A stretch of DNA of 64,000 nt from Zoogloeaceae bacterium (GCA_024235595.1 JACKMC010000008.1:68350-132349); one strand, 5' to 3'; positions 27,164 to 34,806 are shown, numbered from the stretch's first letter. Notes: generated from the letters alone by a model not told the origin. Translations and numbers: made by a program.

Positions 27164-28921
27164 CTATGCAGTGAAAACGCGATTCTTGCCGGCGCGCTTG
27201 GCGGCATACATGGCACGGTCGGCGCGGTCGATGGCCGCGGCGGCTTCTTCGTCGTCCTTGAGCCGTGTGATGCCGGCGCTGAAGGTGATCAGCAGGCGCT
27301 GGTTGTTGGCCAGGAAGTAGCGCTTGGTGAGCTCGCGCTGCAGTCGGGTGAGCGTGGCGTTGGCGCTGTCGACGTCGGTATCGGGCAGCACGATGAGGAA
27401 CTCCTCGCCGCCGTAGCGTCCCACGCAGTCCTGCGGACGCAGGCTGCTGCGGACCACTTCCGAGAGGTGGCGCAGCGCATCGTCACCGGTCTTGTGGCCG
27501 AAGGTGTCGTTGAGGTTCTTGAAATTGTCCACGTCGAGCAGCGCCAGCGAGAGCGGCGTGCCGCGACGGCGTGCGCGGGCGATCTCGCGCGCCAGCGCTT
27601 CGTCGAGGCCCTTGCGGTTGAGCGTGCCGGTGAGCGGGTCGTGGCGGACCAGCTCGCTGGCGGCATCGAGGTCGCGTTGCAGACGCGAGATCTCGCCGTT
27701 GGCGCGGTCGACCTCGGCGCGCAATTCACCGAGCTCCTCGCGCGAGCGCTGGGTGCTCTGCTGGGTGGCGCGGGTCTCGCGCAGGATGTCCTCGACCACG
27801 TCCGAGAGTTGTGTGATGTCGTCGGCCTCGCCGATGCGCTTGGCACAGGTTTCGAGTTTGTCGTGATAGTCACCGGTTTCTTCGCTGAAGGCGGCGAGCC
27901 GGTCCACGAAGCCGGCGAGCATGAGTTTGAGGCGTTGCTGGGCGTCGGAGAGCTCGCGCTTGAGATGGCTCTGCTTTTCGATCACGTCGCGCAGGCGGCG
28001 CTCCACGGCGTCGAGCGCGCGGATGTCGAGCGGGCCGGCGAAGGTGTCGCGAATCACGCTCAACTGGCCGTGCAGCCAGCGATCGTCCTGTACCAGGTCG
28101 CTGATGTTCTGGAGCACCAGTTGCAGCAGGCTCACCAGGCCGTGACGCACTGCGCGCTGGTCTTCACCCACCCACTCGAGGCGCAGGGTGAGGGTTTCGA
28201 GGCGCTGGCGGGTTTCGTCATTTTGCAGATCCGTGGGGTTGGCTCGAACGGTGCTGGCGAACTGGTGGACTTCGGCGACCAGTTCGGGGAGTTCGAGTAT
28301 CAGCGGTTCGACACCTGCTTCGAGCACTCGCGCCAGCAGTGCGGCGAGCGGAATGCGCGGATCGGTGTCGCCCGCGCTTGCCACGCCGATTTCGTTCGGC
28401 GCGGCTGCGACGGGCGGGGTGGCGGTACTCTCGTGGTTGCCGTTACGTTGCTGGGTCCAGTTCTTGAGCAGGCCCGTGAGGCGCTGGAAGAGCAGGGTGT
28501 TGTCGCCCGATCCGGATGCCACATGCAGCAGGGCCTCGCGTTTACGTGCGGTGGTGAGGCCCTGGTGAGGCCGTTCGAATTCGGTCAGGATCTCGCGCAG
28601 CAGGGGGCCGAGCTCGGGATGGCCGGCGGCCGATGCCTGGGCCATTTCCACCACGGCCTTGCGAAGCGCCGACCAGTCGGAAGCAGCGACCGCGTGTTCG
28701 AAGCCGCGCGCGAGGCGGGCGGCTTCGGGGCTGGTGCGCGGGAGCGCGACCGCGATCGACTTGAGGTTGCGCGTCGGAAAGCGCTCGTCCGCAGGTGCGC
28801 CGGCGATCTCGTGATAGAGCATCTCGAAATTGTCCGGAGTCGGCGTGATTCTGCGCATGGCAAGGCGACGCAGGGCCTCTCGGGCAATTTCGGAAGGACT
28901 TTGCTTGTGGTCGTCCGTCAT
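27164..28921 (-). CDS. Diguanylate cyclase with helical N-terminal sensory region
   Basis: 585 residues with no membrane segment. Residues 1 to about 410 are largely helical, including a coiled coil at about 380-425. Residues about 425-585 form a GGDEF domain with the catalytic GGEEF at 504-508 and an RxxD product-inhibition site (RPQD) starting five residues earlier. It should make c-di-GMP from two GTP in the cytoplasm and be feedback-inhibited. It is encoded downstream of the response regulator gene on the same strand and near ycgR, whose product would read the signal. Confidence 0.93.
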   Translation of the reverse strand: MTDDHKQSPSEIAREALRRLAMRRITPTPDNFEMLYHEIAGAPADERFPTRNLKSIAVALPRTSPEAARLARGFEHAVAASDWSALRKAVVEMAQASAAGHPELGPLLREILTEFERPHQGLTTARKREALLHVASGSGDNTLLFQRLTGLLKNWTQQRNGNHESTATPPVAAAPNEIGVASAGDTDPRIPLAALLARVLEAGVEPLILELPELVAEVHQFASTVRANPTDLQNDETRQRLETLTLRLEWVGEDQRAVRHGLVSLLQLVLQNISDLVQDDRWLHGQLSVIRDTFAGPLDIRALDAVERRLRDVIEKQSHLKRELSDAQQRLKLMLAGFVDRLAAFSEETGDYHDKLETCAKRIGEADDITQLSDVVEDILRETRATQQSTQRSREELGELRAEVDRANGEISRLQRDLDAASELVRHDPLTGTLNRKGLDEALAREIARARRRGTPLSLALLDVDNFKNLNDTFGHKTGDDALRHLSEVVRSSLRPQDCVGRYGGEEFLIVLPDTDVDSANATLTRLQRELTKRYFLANNQRLLITFSAGITRLKDDEEAAAAIDRADRAMYAAKRAGKNRVFTA

Positions 28922-28985
28922 GATGCGCTGTCGGGATGGGGTGACCTGCAGCTACGGCAGATGCGCCCGAAACTTGAGCCCGGCG

Positions 28986-29627
28986 CTATTCGACCAATCC
29001 GTGCTTCAGGCCGTAGTGGGTGAGCTCGGCATTGTTGCTGAGCCGCATCTTCTCCAGCAGTCGGGCGCGATAGACGCTCACGGTCTTGACCGAAAGGTTC
29101 AATTCCTCGGCGATCTGCGTGGGAGTGCGTCCCGAGGCGATCAGGCACAGGGTCTGGTACTCGCGGTCCGAGAGCTTTTCGTGCGGCGGACGGTCGGAGT
29201 CGTCGGTGATGGCATTGGCAAGCTCTTCGGCTAGCGAGGCGGAGACGTACTTCTTGCCGCTCGCCACCTGGCGGATTGCGGTGACGAGTTGTTCGGGCGC
29301 GCTTTGCTTGTTGAGATAGCCGGCCGCGCCGGCCTTGAGCGCTCGAATCGCGTATTGCTCTTCGGGGTACATGCTGAGCATCAGAACCGGAATGCGCGGG
29401 TATTCCTTGCGCATCATCTTGAGCGCATCGATGCCGTTGCGGTCGGGCATGGATACATCCATGAGCACGACGTCGAAGTGGTTCTTGCGTACCTGCTGCA
29501 GCGCTTCGATGCCGTTCGCGGCTTCTCCGGCGACTTCGAGATCTTCGGTGTCGGACAGGATCTGTCGCAGGCCCTGACGCACGATCGCATGATCATCGGC
29601 AATGAGGACACGGATCTGCTTGCTCAT
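28986..29627 (-). CDS. NarL/FixJ-family response regulator
   Basis: 213 residues. The receiver domain (about 1-120) has the acidic pair IADDH, phosphoacceptor Asp57 in VLMDVSMPD, and Lys in YLNKQ. The C-terminal LuxR-type helix-turn-helix (about 145-205) reads LSDREYQTLCLIASGRTPTQIAEEL and LSVKTVSVYRARLLEKM. It is the likely partner of the histidine kinase whose gene overlaps its start by 4 bases (ATGA). Target genes unknown. Confidence 0.94.
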   Translation of the reverse strand: MSKQIRVLIADDHAIVRQGLRQILSDTEDLEVAGEAANGIEALQQVRKNHFDVVLMDVSMPDRNGIDALKMMRKEYPRIPVLMLSMYPEEQYAIRALKAGAAGYLNKQSAPEQLVTAIRQVASGKKYVSASLAEELANAITDDSDRPPHEKLSDREYQTLCLIASGRTPTQIAEELNLSVKTVSVYRARLLEKMRLSNNAELTHYGLKHGLVE

Positions 29628-31153
29628 GGTCGGGCCTCGGAGGGTGTGGTGGTCTTCGGTGTTGCATCGCCAAGCGGCAGGCGCAACTGCATGTGGGTGC
29701 CGCGCTTGCCCATGCCGTCGAGCGAGAGAGTACCGCCAAGGCTCGCAATGCGCTCGCGAATGCCGCGCAGGCCGAAGGATTTCGGCTTGTTGAGATCTTT
29801 CGGCGCGATGCCCTTGCCGTCGTCGCTGATCTCGAGCAGCAACTCGTCGCCTTCGTGCATCAGGCGCACGTCTACCCGGCTCGCACCGGCATGCTTGCTG
29901 ATGTTGGTGAGTGCTTCCTGGACGATCCTGAACAGCGCGATCGAGGTCTCCTCGGGCAAGTCGATGTCATGGTCGGCGCAAAGGACTTCACAAGGCGTGC
30001 CGGTGCGACCCGAGAAATCCTCAGCCTGGCCTTCGATGGCGGCGGCGAGCCCGAAGTCGCGCAGGATGCCGGGCCGCAGCTCGCGCGTTACCCGGCTTAC
30101 CGTGGCAATCGCTTCGTCCACCAGGGCGCTGATCGACTGCACCCGCGCCTCGATGCCCTCGCGGGGGCCATCGAGCCGGCCGGCCAGCAAGGCGGTCTCG
30201 AACTTCATCGCCACCAGGTCTCCACCGAGCACATCGTGCACGTCCCTGGCAATGCGCTCGCGCTCTTCTTCCTTGACGTGCTGGAGGTGGGCGGACAGCG
30301 CGGCGAGCTGTTGCTGCGAGGCCCGCAGTTCCTCTTCAACCCGCTTGCTGTGGGTGATGTTCCACATGACGCCTTCCCAGAACGGCTTGCCATCGTCCTG
30401 GGCACGCAGCGAGGCGCGCAGGTTGATCCACTTGACGTCGTGCTGCGGGGTGAGGATGCGGCCTTCCCAGTTGAGCTTCGCGCCTTCGCGCGCGGAGACT
30501 TCGACCGCATCGGCAAATGGCTCGCGGTCGGCCTCGAGCAGCAGCGAGGAGAAGCGCATGGTCTCGGCCATGAGTTCGTCCGGGCTCAGCCCGAGCAGCA
30601 TCTCGCAGGCTTCGCTGGCATAGGTGAAGCGCAGTCCGCGTGCCGCACAACTGCGCATCTGGAAAATGACGCCGGGCGTGCTGGCGGCCAGGGAACGCAG
30701 CCGCGCCTCGCTCTCCTGCAGCGTGGCAAGGGCCTGGCGCCGTTCGCGCCGGTTGCGGGCCTCGCGCAGTTCCCGCTCCACCGCCGGCAGCAGGCGCTCG
30801 AGGTTGTTCTTGTTGAGATAATCGTGCGCGCCGGCACGCATTGCGGAAACCGCCGTGTCTTCGTTGATGTGGCCCGAGACGATGATGAATGGCACGTCGA
30901 GGTTGCCCGCCTTGATGATCTCGAGCGCCGCCAGGGCATCGAAGCAAGGCATGCTGTGGTCGCAGATGATGATGTCCCACTCGTCCGCCTGCAGCGCTCG
31001 CGCCAACGCCGATGCAGTGCAGAGGCGTTCGCTGCGTACCCGGTAGCCCGCCCGGTGAAAGCGGCGCAGCAGCAACAGCGCATCGTCCTCGTTGTCTTCG
31101 ATCATCAGGATGGCGAGCGAGGCGGGCTGATCTGCGGGGAGTGCTTGAGGCAT
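29624..31153 (-). CDS. Hybrid histidine kinase: REC-PAS-HisKA_3-HATPase
   Basis: 509 residues, no membrane segments. An N-terminal receiver domain (about 14-130, Asp65 in IICDHSMP) is followed by a PAS domain (about 145-270). The NarX/DegS-type dimerisation domain has His305 in ERIARDVHDVLGGDL, and the ATPase domain has EALTNISKHAGASRVDVRL and ISDDGKGI with GLRGIRERI. A receiver at the N-terminus of a cytosolic kinase suggests it takes input from another kinase. It overlaps its response regulator gene by ATGA. Confidence 0.93.
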   Translation of the reverse strand: MPQALPADQPASLAILMIEDNEDDALLLLRRFHRAGYRVRSERLCTASALARALQADEWDIIICDHSMPCFDALAALEIIKAGNLDVPFIIVSGHINEDTAVSAMRAGAHDYLNKNNLERLLPAVERELREARNRRERRQALATLQESEARLRSLAASTPGVIFQMRSCAARGLRFTYASEACEMLLGLSPDELMAETMRFSSLLLEADREPFADAVEVSAREGAKLNWEGRILTPQHDVKWINLRASLRAQDDGKPFWEGVMWNITHSKRVEEELRASQQQLAALSAHLQHVKEEERERIARDVHDVLGGDLVAMKFETALLAGRLDGPREGIEARVQSISALVDEAIATVSRVTRELRPGILRDFGLAAAIEGQAEDFSGRTGTPCEVLCADHDIDLPEETSIALFRIVQEALTNISKHAGASRVDVRLMHEGDELLLEISDDGKGIAPKDLNKPKSFGLRGIRERIASLGGTLSLDGMGKRGTHMQLRLPLGDATPKTTTPSEARP

Positions 31154-31254
31154 GTCGTCTGCGTTGCGGTGGGGGTATCCGGATTATGCCGTTGCAGCGT
31201 GACCTCTCCAAGCGGCGCACCGTCAGCTTCGATCTCGGTGGACCCGGATTCGGA

Positions 31255-31260
31255 TATAAT
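31255..31260 (+). promoter_or_regulatory. -10 box TATAAT upstream of tRNA-Thr
   Basis: A perfect TATAAT lies 75 bases upstream of the mature tRNA start. No clear -35 hexamer is seen at 16-18 bases. A stable-RNA promoter often has such a strong -10. Confidence 0.5.
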
Positions 31261-31334
31261 CAGCGCGCTTCGCGAGTCCGGCACCTTTCAAGGTCCGGCA
31301 CGCGTCTCGCCTCGGGCTTCGGCCTGTCGGCGGC

Positions 31335-31410
31335 GCCCTTGTAGCTCAGTTGGTAGAGCAGCGCACTTGTAATGCGAAGGTCGGGGGTTCGACTCCTCTC
31401 GGGGGCACCA
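31335..31410 (+). tRNA. tRNA-Thr (anticodon TGT)
   Basis: A 76-base cloverleaf with encoded CCA. The acceptor stem GCCCTTG pairs with CGGGGGC (with G-T pairs), the D-arm is GCTCAGTTGGTAGAGC, the anticodon loop CTTGTAA has TGT at positions 34-36, and the T-loop is TTCGACT with the CCA end at 31408-31410. Anticodon TGT reads ACA threonine codons. One mismatch at the base of the anticodon stem (27-43) is tolerated. It stands alone, just before the inverted repeat and the tetR-dddY locus. Confidence 0.96.
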
Positions 31411-31465
31411 ATTCATTTCCCTGAAACCCGGTGAATCTGCGGGTCTCGGTGGATGCGACGTCGAT

Positions 31466-31510
31466 CCGGTGGCGTTCTTCGTGGCAACGCTCCACGAAGA
31501 ACGCCACCGG
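31466..31510. repeat. Perfect 19-bp inverted repeat with 7-base loop downstream of tRNA-Thr
   Basis: CCGGTGGCGTTCTTCGTGG (31466-31484) is followed by CAACGCT and then the exact reverse complement CCACGAAGAACGCCACCGG (31492-31510). It starts 56 bases after the tRNA. There is no T-run, so it is not a classic intrinsic terminator, although it could stop or protect the tRNA transcript. Confidence 0.85.
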
Positions 31511-31829
31511 CGGCGCCCGCTTTGCGGCCGTGTGCGACACCTGCCGCCACTCGCGAGCTTCCCCCTCCAGAGCGCGCTCTGCAATGATTTCCGGCTCCCC
31601 CTCGGTCGATTCGAATTTGCGGATGTTTGCAGATCGCGGCCCAGTCGGCGCTTTCCTCCTGTGTGTCGACGCCGCCACCGCCTTCGGCCAGGCGAAAAAT
31701 GCGCGGCCTGCCACGCAGGTGTCTCGTCATTGCGAGGGCGGGGATGGGCCGTGCGCCGCGCCGCAACCGGGACCAGGGATCCGCTCCGGGCTCTTGGGGG
31801 GAGCGCGTGCCCAGCGCGGTAGCGACGGC

Positions 31830-31858
31830 TTGACTAAATGGTCTTGACGGTCTAATAA
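31830..31858 (+). promoter_or_regulatory. Promoter and operator-like half-sites of the tetR gene
   Basis: TTGACT (31830-31835), 17 bases, then TAATAA (31853-31858). Between them are two GGTCT half-sites (31840-31844 and 31849-31853); the second, CGGTCTAAT, recurs in the site downstream of tetR. The position between -35 and -10 fits autorepression. The -10 box ends only 7 bases before the ATG, so the transcript may be leaderless. Confidence 0.55.
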
Positions 31859-31865
31859 TCAGGTC

Positions 31866-32501
31866 ATGACAAGCACCGCCGCCCCGAGCCGCAGGCGTGG
31901 TCGTCCTCCGAAGAGCGACGGCGACTACCGCGCAACCAGAGAACTTCTTTGCCGTGCCGGCGTGGCTGCGCTGACCCAGAAAGGATTCTCGGCGACGGGG
32001 ATCGACGAAATCCTGAAATCCACCGGTGTTCCGAAAGGTTCCTTCTACAACTTCTTTTCGAGCAAGGAAGCCTTTGGTGCAGAGTTGATCAGGCTTTACG
32101 CCCATTACTTCGCCCGCAAGCTCGACCGTTTCTTCCTGGATGAAAGCCTTACCCCGCTCAAGCGGCTCGAAGCCTTTTGTGAGGATGCAGAACTGGGCAT
32201 GGCGCGCTACGAATTTCGCCGCGGCTGCCTGGTCGGAAACCTCGGCCAGGAGATGGAGGCGCTGCCCGAGGCATTCAGAGGAGCGCTGACCGCAGTGCTG
32301 GAAGATTGGCAGGTGCGCACCGCACGCTGCCTCGAGGCGGCCAGGCAGGCAGGCGAGATTTCCCCGGCGATCGACTGTGCGAAGTGGGCAACGTTTTTCT
32401 GGATCGGCTGGGAAGGTGCCGTGCTGCGAGCGAAACTCGAGCGCCGCAGCGAACCGCTGCGCTTGTTCGCCCAGCTTTTCGTGCTGAGCCTGAAATCGTA
32501 A
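31866..32501 (+). CDS. TetR-family repressor of the AcuR/NemR type, likely regulator of dddY
   Basis: 211 residues. The N-terminal DNA-binding domain (about 18-65) reads LLCRAGVAALTQKGFSATGIDEILKSTGVPKGSFYNFFSSKEAF. The C-terminal ligand domain includes RRGCLVGNLGQEMEAL with a cysteine, as in the AcuR/NemR branch that senses acrylate or other electrophiles. It is directly upstream of dddY; in other bacteria AcuR represses DMSP-lyase and acrylate genes. The name AcuR is therefore likely, but I do not assign it. Its start has no ribosome site and probably lies at the transcript 5' end. The base composition is visibly less GC-rich than in the neighbouring operons. Confidence 0.85.
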   Translation: MTSTAAPSRRRGRPPKSDGDYRATRELLCRAGVAALTQKGFSATGIDEILKSTGVPKGSFYNFFSSKEAFGAELIRLYAHYFARKLDRFFLDESLTPLKRLEAFCEDAELGMARYEFRRGCLVGNLGQEMEALPEAFRGALTAVLEDWQVRTARCLEAARQAGEISPAIDCAKWATFFWIGWEGAVLRAKLERRSEPLRLFAQLFVLSLKS

Positions 32502-32506
32502 ATTTT

Positions 32507-32534
32507 TTGTCTGAATTAAGACGATCGGTCTAAT
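32507..32534 (+). promoter_or_regulatory. Candidate promoter with TetR-type operator upstream of the dddY unit
   Basis: TTGTCT (32507-32512), 16 bases, then TCTAAT (32529-32534). The imperfect palindrome TTAAGACGATCGGTCTAA (32516-32533) fills the spacer and shares CGGTCTAAT with the tetR promoter. It resembles, from memory, the NemR-type operator TAGACC-N4-GGTCTA. Repression by the adjacent TetR protein is inferred. Confidence 0.58.
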
Positions 32535-32663
32535 TGATTGATGCCTCGCTGCGAGGCCCGGCCCTGGGGTCGAATGGGTGGTGCCGCAGCGACATCGAGG
32601 CTTCTAAGTGACGGCAAGCCGGCAGGCCGGCGGCAATGATTGCACCAAGGAGGAGACTGCTGC

Positions 32664-32891
32664 ATGAACAAGGCCAAAGACGCATCCCTGAAGAATGTGC
32701 CGCGCGAAGCCCCTGCGGTCGTGGATTGTTCCCGCGTCCTGGCTGGTGTCGATAACGCGATGTGCCCACGCGCGGACCGTTCGGTCGCGTGGCCGCGCCT
32801 GGGCTCCGATCTGAAGATCTCGAAACCAGAACGGATCCCCAACGAGCCTGGACTGGCGGAGGCAGTTCCGATGGTCACGCAATTGCTTTAG
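32664..32891 (+). CDS. Small hypothetical protein between tetR and dddY
   Basis: 75 residues from an ATG with an excellent AAGGAGGAG ribosome site 8 bases upstream. The sequence begins MNKAKDASLKNVPREAPAVV and contains two cysteines. I see no signal peptide, membrane segment or known domain. It lies on the transcript expected from the operator-bearing promoter, 103 bp upstream of dddY. It may be a genuine small protein or the remnant of a longer gene. Confidence 0.4.
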   Translation: MNKAKDASLKNVPREAPAVVDCSRVLAGVDNAMCPRADRSVAWPRLGSDLKISKPERIPNEPGLAEAVPMVTQLL

Positions 32892-32994
32892 GGCAGGGGG
32901 CGTGGCCGCCTCGTTGAGGAGGTGCACGCCTGATGTCGCAAACGGCGGGGCCAAAAAAACACGGCCCCCCTTCAATGGAGTGAGGAGACAAGAA

Positions 32995-34200
32995 ATGATC
33001 AAACGCTATTCAGGATTGCTGTTGGGCTCGATGCTCGCGAGCTCGCCAGTGCTGGCCGCCGAGTTCGTGTGCCAGGACGATGTCAAGGCCCACGTCTACA
33101 GTGCGGCGGAACAAGAGCTGGTCGACCGGTTCTGGGCGGAATCGCTCACCTACCTCGGCCAATATCTCAAGACGCTGGAGACCCCGACCGGACAGTGCAA
33201 GGACTCGGCCGAGGCGACCATTCAGACCTTCGACTCCAGGACCGGTAAGCAGCAGACCCGCTGCATCATGAGATACCGCGACATGGAGCTGCTCGCCAAG
33301 CATCTCGGCGCGGTGCTGGCGGAGCCGGACAAGGCCAAGCGCTGCTTCGACCCGCAAAAGGACTACGACGCATTCACGCTGTACACCCCGAGTGCCAAGG
33401 TGCAGGAACTCTCGCCGGTGTCGAGCTGGCTCAAGCGCCCGCTCCTCACCGACTACTATCGCAAGATGGGTGGGGCGATCGGCGAGGCCGGCCTGGAGCT
33501 CAACGAGAACTTCGTCGCGGTGACCTCGCGGACCGACACCACTGCGCACTGGAGCCGGGACATCAGCATCAAGGGCTTGCCGACGCTGTGGTCTTCGGTC
33601 GGCTGGATCCCCTTCTATGCGGAGAATCCGGCCGCCGGCAGCGAGCGCTTCCGCGGTGGCTATCTCTATGCTGAAGTGATGGGGCCGTGGGGCAACCTGC
33701 GCATCAAGGAGATCGACGGCGAGAAAGTGGGTGCGGAGATCGGCATGACGGTGCAGCTGTTCAATACCTCGTATCCGTTCCACTACCATCACCCGCAGGA
33801 AATCTACATGACGCTGACCAAGCCCCAATGTATCGACCAGAACAAGTACATGGTGATGCACTGGGACAGCGACCAGTTCAGGCAGCAGCGTACCGACAAG
33901 GGCTGGACGGTGGAGATCGACGGCTCCGGGGACAAGTGGAAGCAGTGGTTCGCCAACCAGGATTCGAACCAGGAGTGGCTGACCTATTTCGAGCGCAACG
34001 CGATCCATGCATTCCACGCCAAGGAAGGCTGCAACCAGACCATCGAGAATTCGGGCCTGGTGACCGTCTGGGCAAGATCGACCTCGCAGGACAACGAACA
34101 GTCGACCCGCCTGTGTCGTCCCGCCTCGGGAGCGATGGGGTCGCATGGCCTGCCGCCCGACGAAAGGGCGGTCTGCGAGCTGCGTGACTGGAAGCGCTGA
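32995..34200 (+). CDS. dddY: Periplasmic DMSP lyase DddY (cupin-type dimethylsulfoniopropionate lyase)
   Basis: 401 residues from the ATG at 32995 (GAGGAGA upstream), the length expected for DddY. A signal peptide (MIKRYSGLLLGSMLASSPVLA, cleavage about 21/22) sends it to the periplasm. Residues about 22-200 are the helical N-terminal part. The cupin region carries SYPFHYHHPQEIYMTL, giving the DMSP-lyase pattern HxHxxxExY with His263, His265, Glu269 and Tyr271. A later metal-ligand candidate is His338 in RNAIHAF, followed by GLVTVWARS. From memory the Acinetobacter DddY structure uses residues at these same positions. The enzyme splits DMSP into dimethyl sulfide and acrylate. The divalent metal is not predictable from sequence. 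The TetR/AcuR-like neighbour supports the call. No acrylate catabolism genes are in the window. Confidence 0.88.
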   Translation: MIKRYSGLLLGSMLASSPVLAAEFVCQDDVKAHVYSAAEQELVDRFWAESLTYLGQYLKTLETPTGQCKDSAEATIQTFDSRTGKQQTRCIMRYRDMELLAKHLGAVLAEPDKAKRCFDPQKDYDAFTLYTPSAKVQELSPVSSWLKRPLLTDYYRKMGGAIGEAGLELNENFVAVTSRTDTTAHWSRDISIKGLPTLWSSVGWIPFYAENPAAGSERFRGGYLYAEVMGPWGNLRIKEIDGEKVGAEIGMTVQLFNTSYPFHYHHPQEIYMTLTKPQCIDQNKYMVMHWDSDQFRQQRTDKGWTVEIDGSGDKWKQWFANQDSNQEWLTYFERNAIHAFHAKEGCNQTIENSGLVTVWARSTSQDNEQSTRLCRPASGAMGSHGLPPDERAVCELRDWKR

Positions 34201-34268
34201 GCGTGGCGGGGCCGCCACTGGCTTGCCGCCGGCGGTGCGGTCGGGCACGATGGCCTGAGTGAGCCGGC

Positions 34269-34315
34269 GGGCGAAGCCCCCGCAGCGCGCAGTCGATGCG
34301 CGCTGCGCCTCGCCC
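34269..34315. other. Two-tier hairpin between dddY and the PAS gene
   Basis: GCAGCGCGC (34282-34290) pairs perfectly with GCGCGCTGC (34298-34306), and an outer GGGCGA pairs with TCGCCC (34310-34315). No T-run follows, so it may be a Rho-related or mRNA-protecting structure after dddY. Confidence 0.4.
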
Positions 34316-34353
34316 CCAGGTTTGCCCGATCATTGCCCAAGGAAGGTCCCCGA

Positions 34354-34806
34354 ATGGATGCCGATGCCGCACTCTCACACCATGTCCTGGCGCAACTCGC
34401 CGACGCCCTGATTTTCGCGGATTGCGAGGGCAGGATCCGGGTCTGGAACGGGGCCGCCGAGGCGCTGTTCGGCTTCCCGGCCTCCGCAGCGATCGGCCAG
34501 AGCCTCGACCTGATCATTCCGGAACGCTTGCGTGCGGCCCACTGGAATGGATTCAACCGCGCGGTGGCAGCCCGCCAGACGCGGCTCGCCGGCAAGGCGG
34601 TGATGACGCGCGCGACCACGGCGGCCGGGGCCGCGATCTATGTAGAGATGAGCTTCGCGCTCGTGTGTGATGCGCGTGGCGAGGTGCTCGGCTCGGTGGC
34701 CGTCGCGAGGGACGCGACCGAGCGCCGCGCCCGTGAGCGAGCGCTCCAGCAACGCATGTGTGCGATTGAGGCGCCAAGCGACCCCGGTGCACAAGGCACA
34801 CCGTAG
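34354..34806 (+). CDS. Single PAS-domain protein
   Basis: 150 residues from the ATG at 34354, preceded by AAGGAAGG. Residues about 8-125 form one PAS domain: LADALIFADCEGRIRVWNGAAEALFGF, then AAIGQSLDLIIPERLRAAHW, ending GSVAVARDATERRARERAL. No kinase, GGDEF or helix-turn-helix output follows, so it is a stand-alone sensor module or a truncated signal protein. The last 20 residues look like readthrough past the PAS C-terminal helix, consistent with loss of a downstream output domain. Confidence 0.78.
   Translation: MDADAALSHHVLAQLADALIFADCEGRIRVWNGAAEALFGFPASAAIGQSLDLIIPERLRAAHWNGFNRAVAARQTRLAGKAVMTRATTAAGAAIYVEMSFALVCDARGEVLGSVAVARDATERRARERALQQRMCAIEAPSDPGAQGTP

Larger units (their letters stand above)
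31411..31865. other. Spacer between tRNA-Thr and the tetR gene with a perfect inverted repeat; no gene
   Basis: 455 bp without a supportable gene. It holds the 19-bp perfect inverted repeat at 31466-31510 and, at its right end, the tetR promoter. The short frames here are shadows; one includes the antisense of the tRNA gene. Confidence 0.6.

Noticed and set aside
31288..31584. Minus-strand frame containing NPRPSHYKCAALPTEL
   Set aside because: This is the antisense translation of the tRNA-Thr gene, a well-known spurious peptide.
34201..34353. The hairpin after dddY as an intrinsic terminator
   Set aside because: The stem is strong, but no T-run follows on either strand, so termination cannot be claimed.
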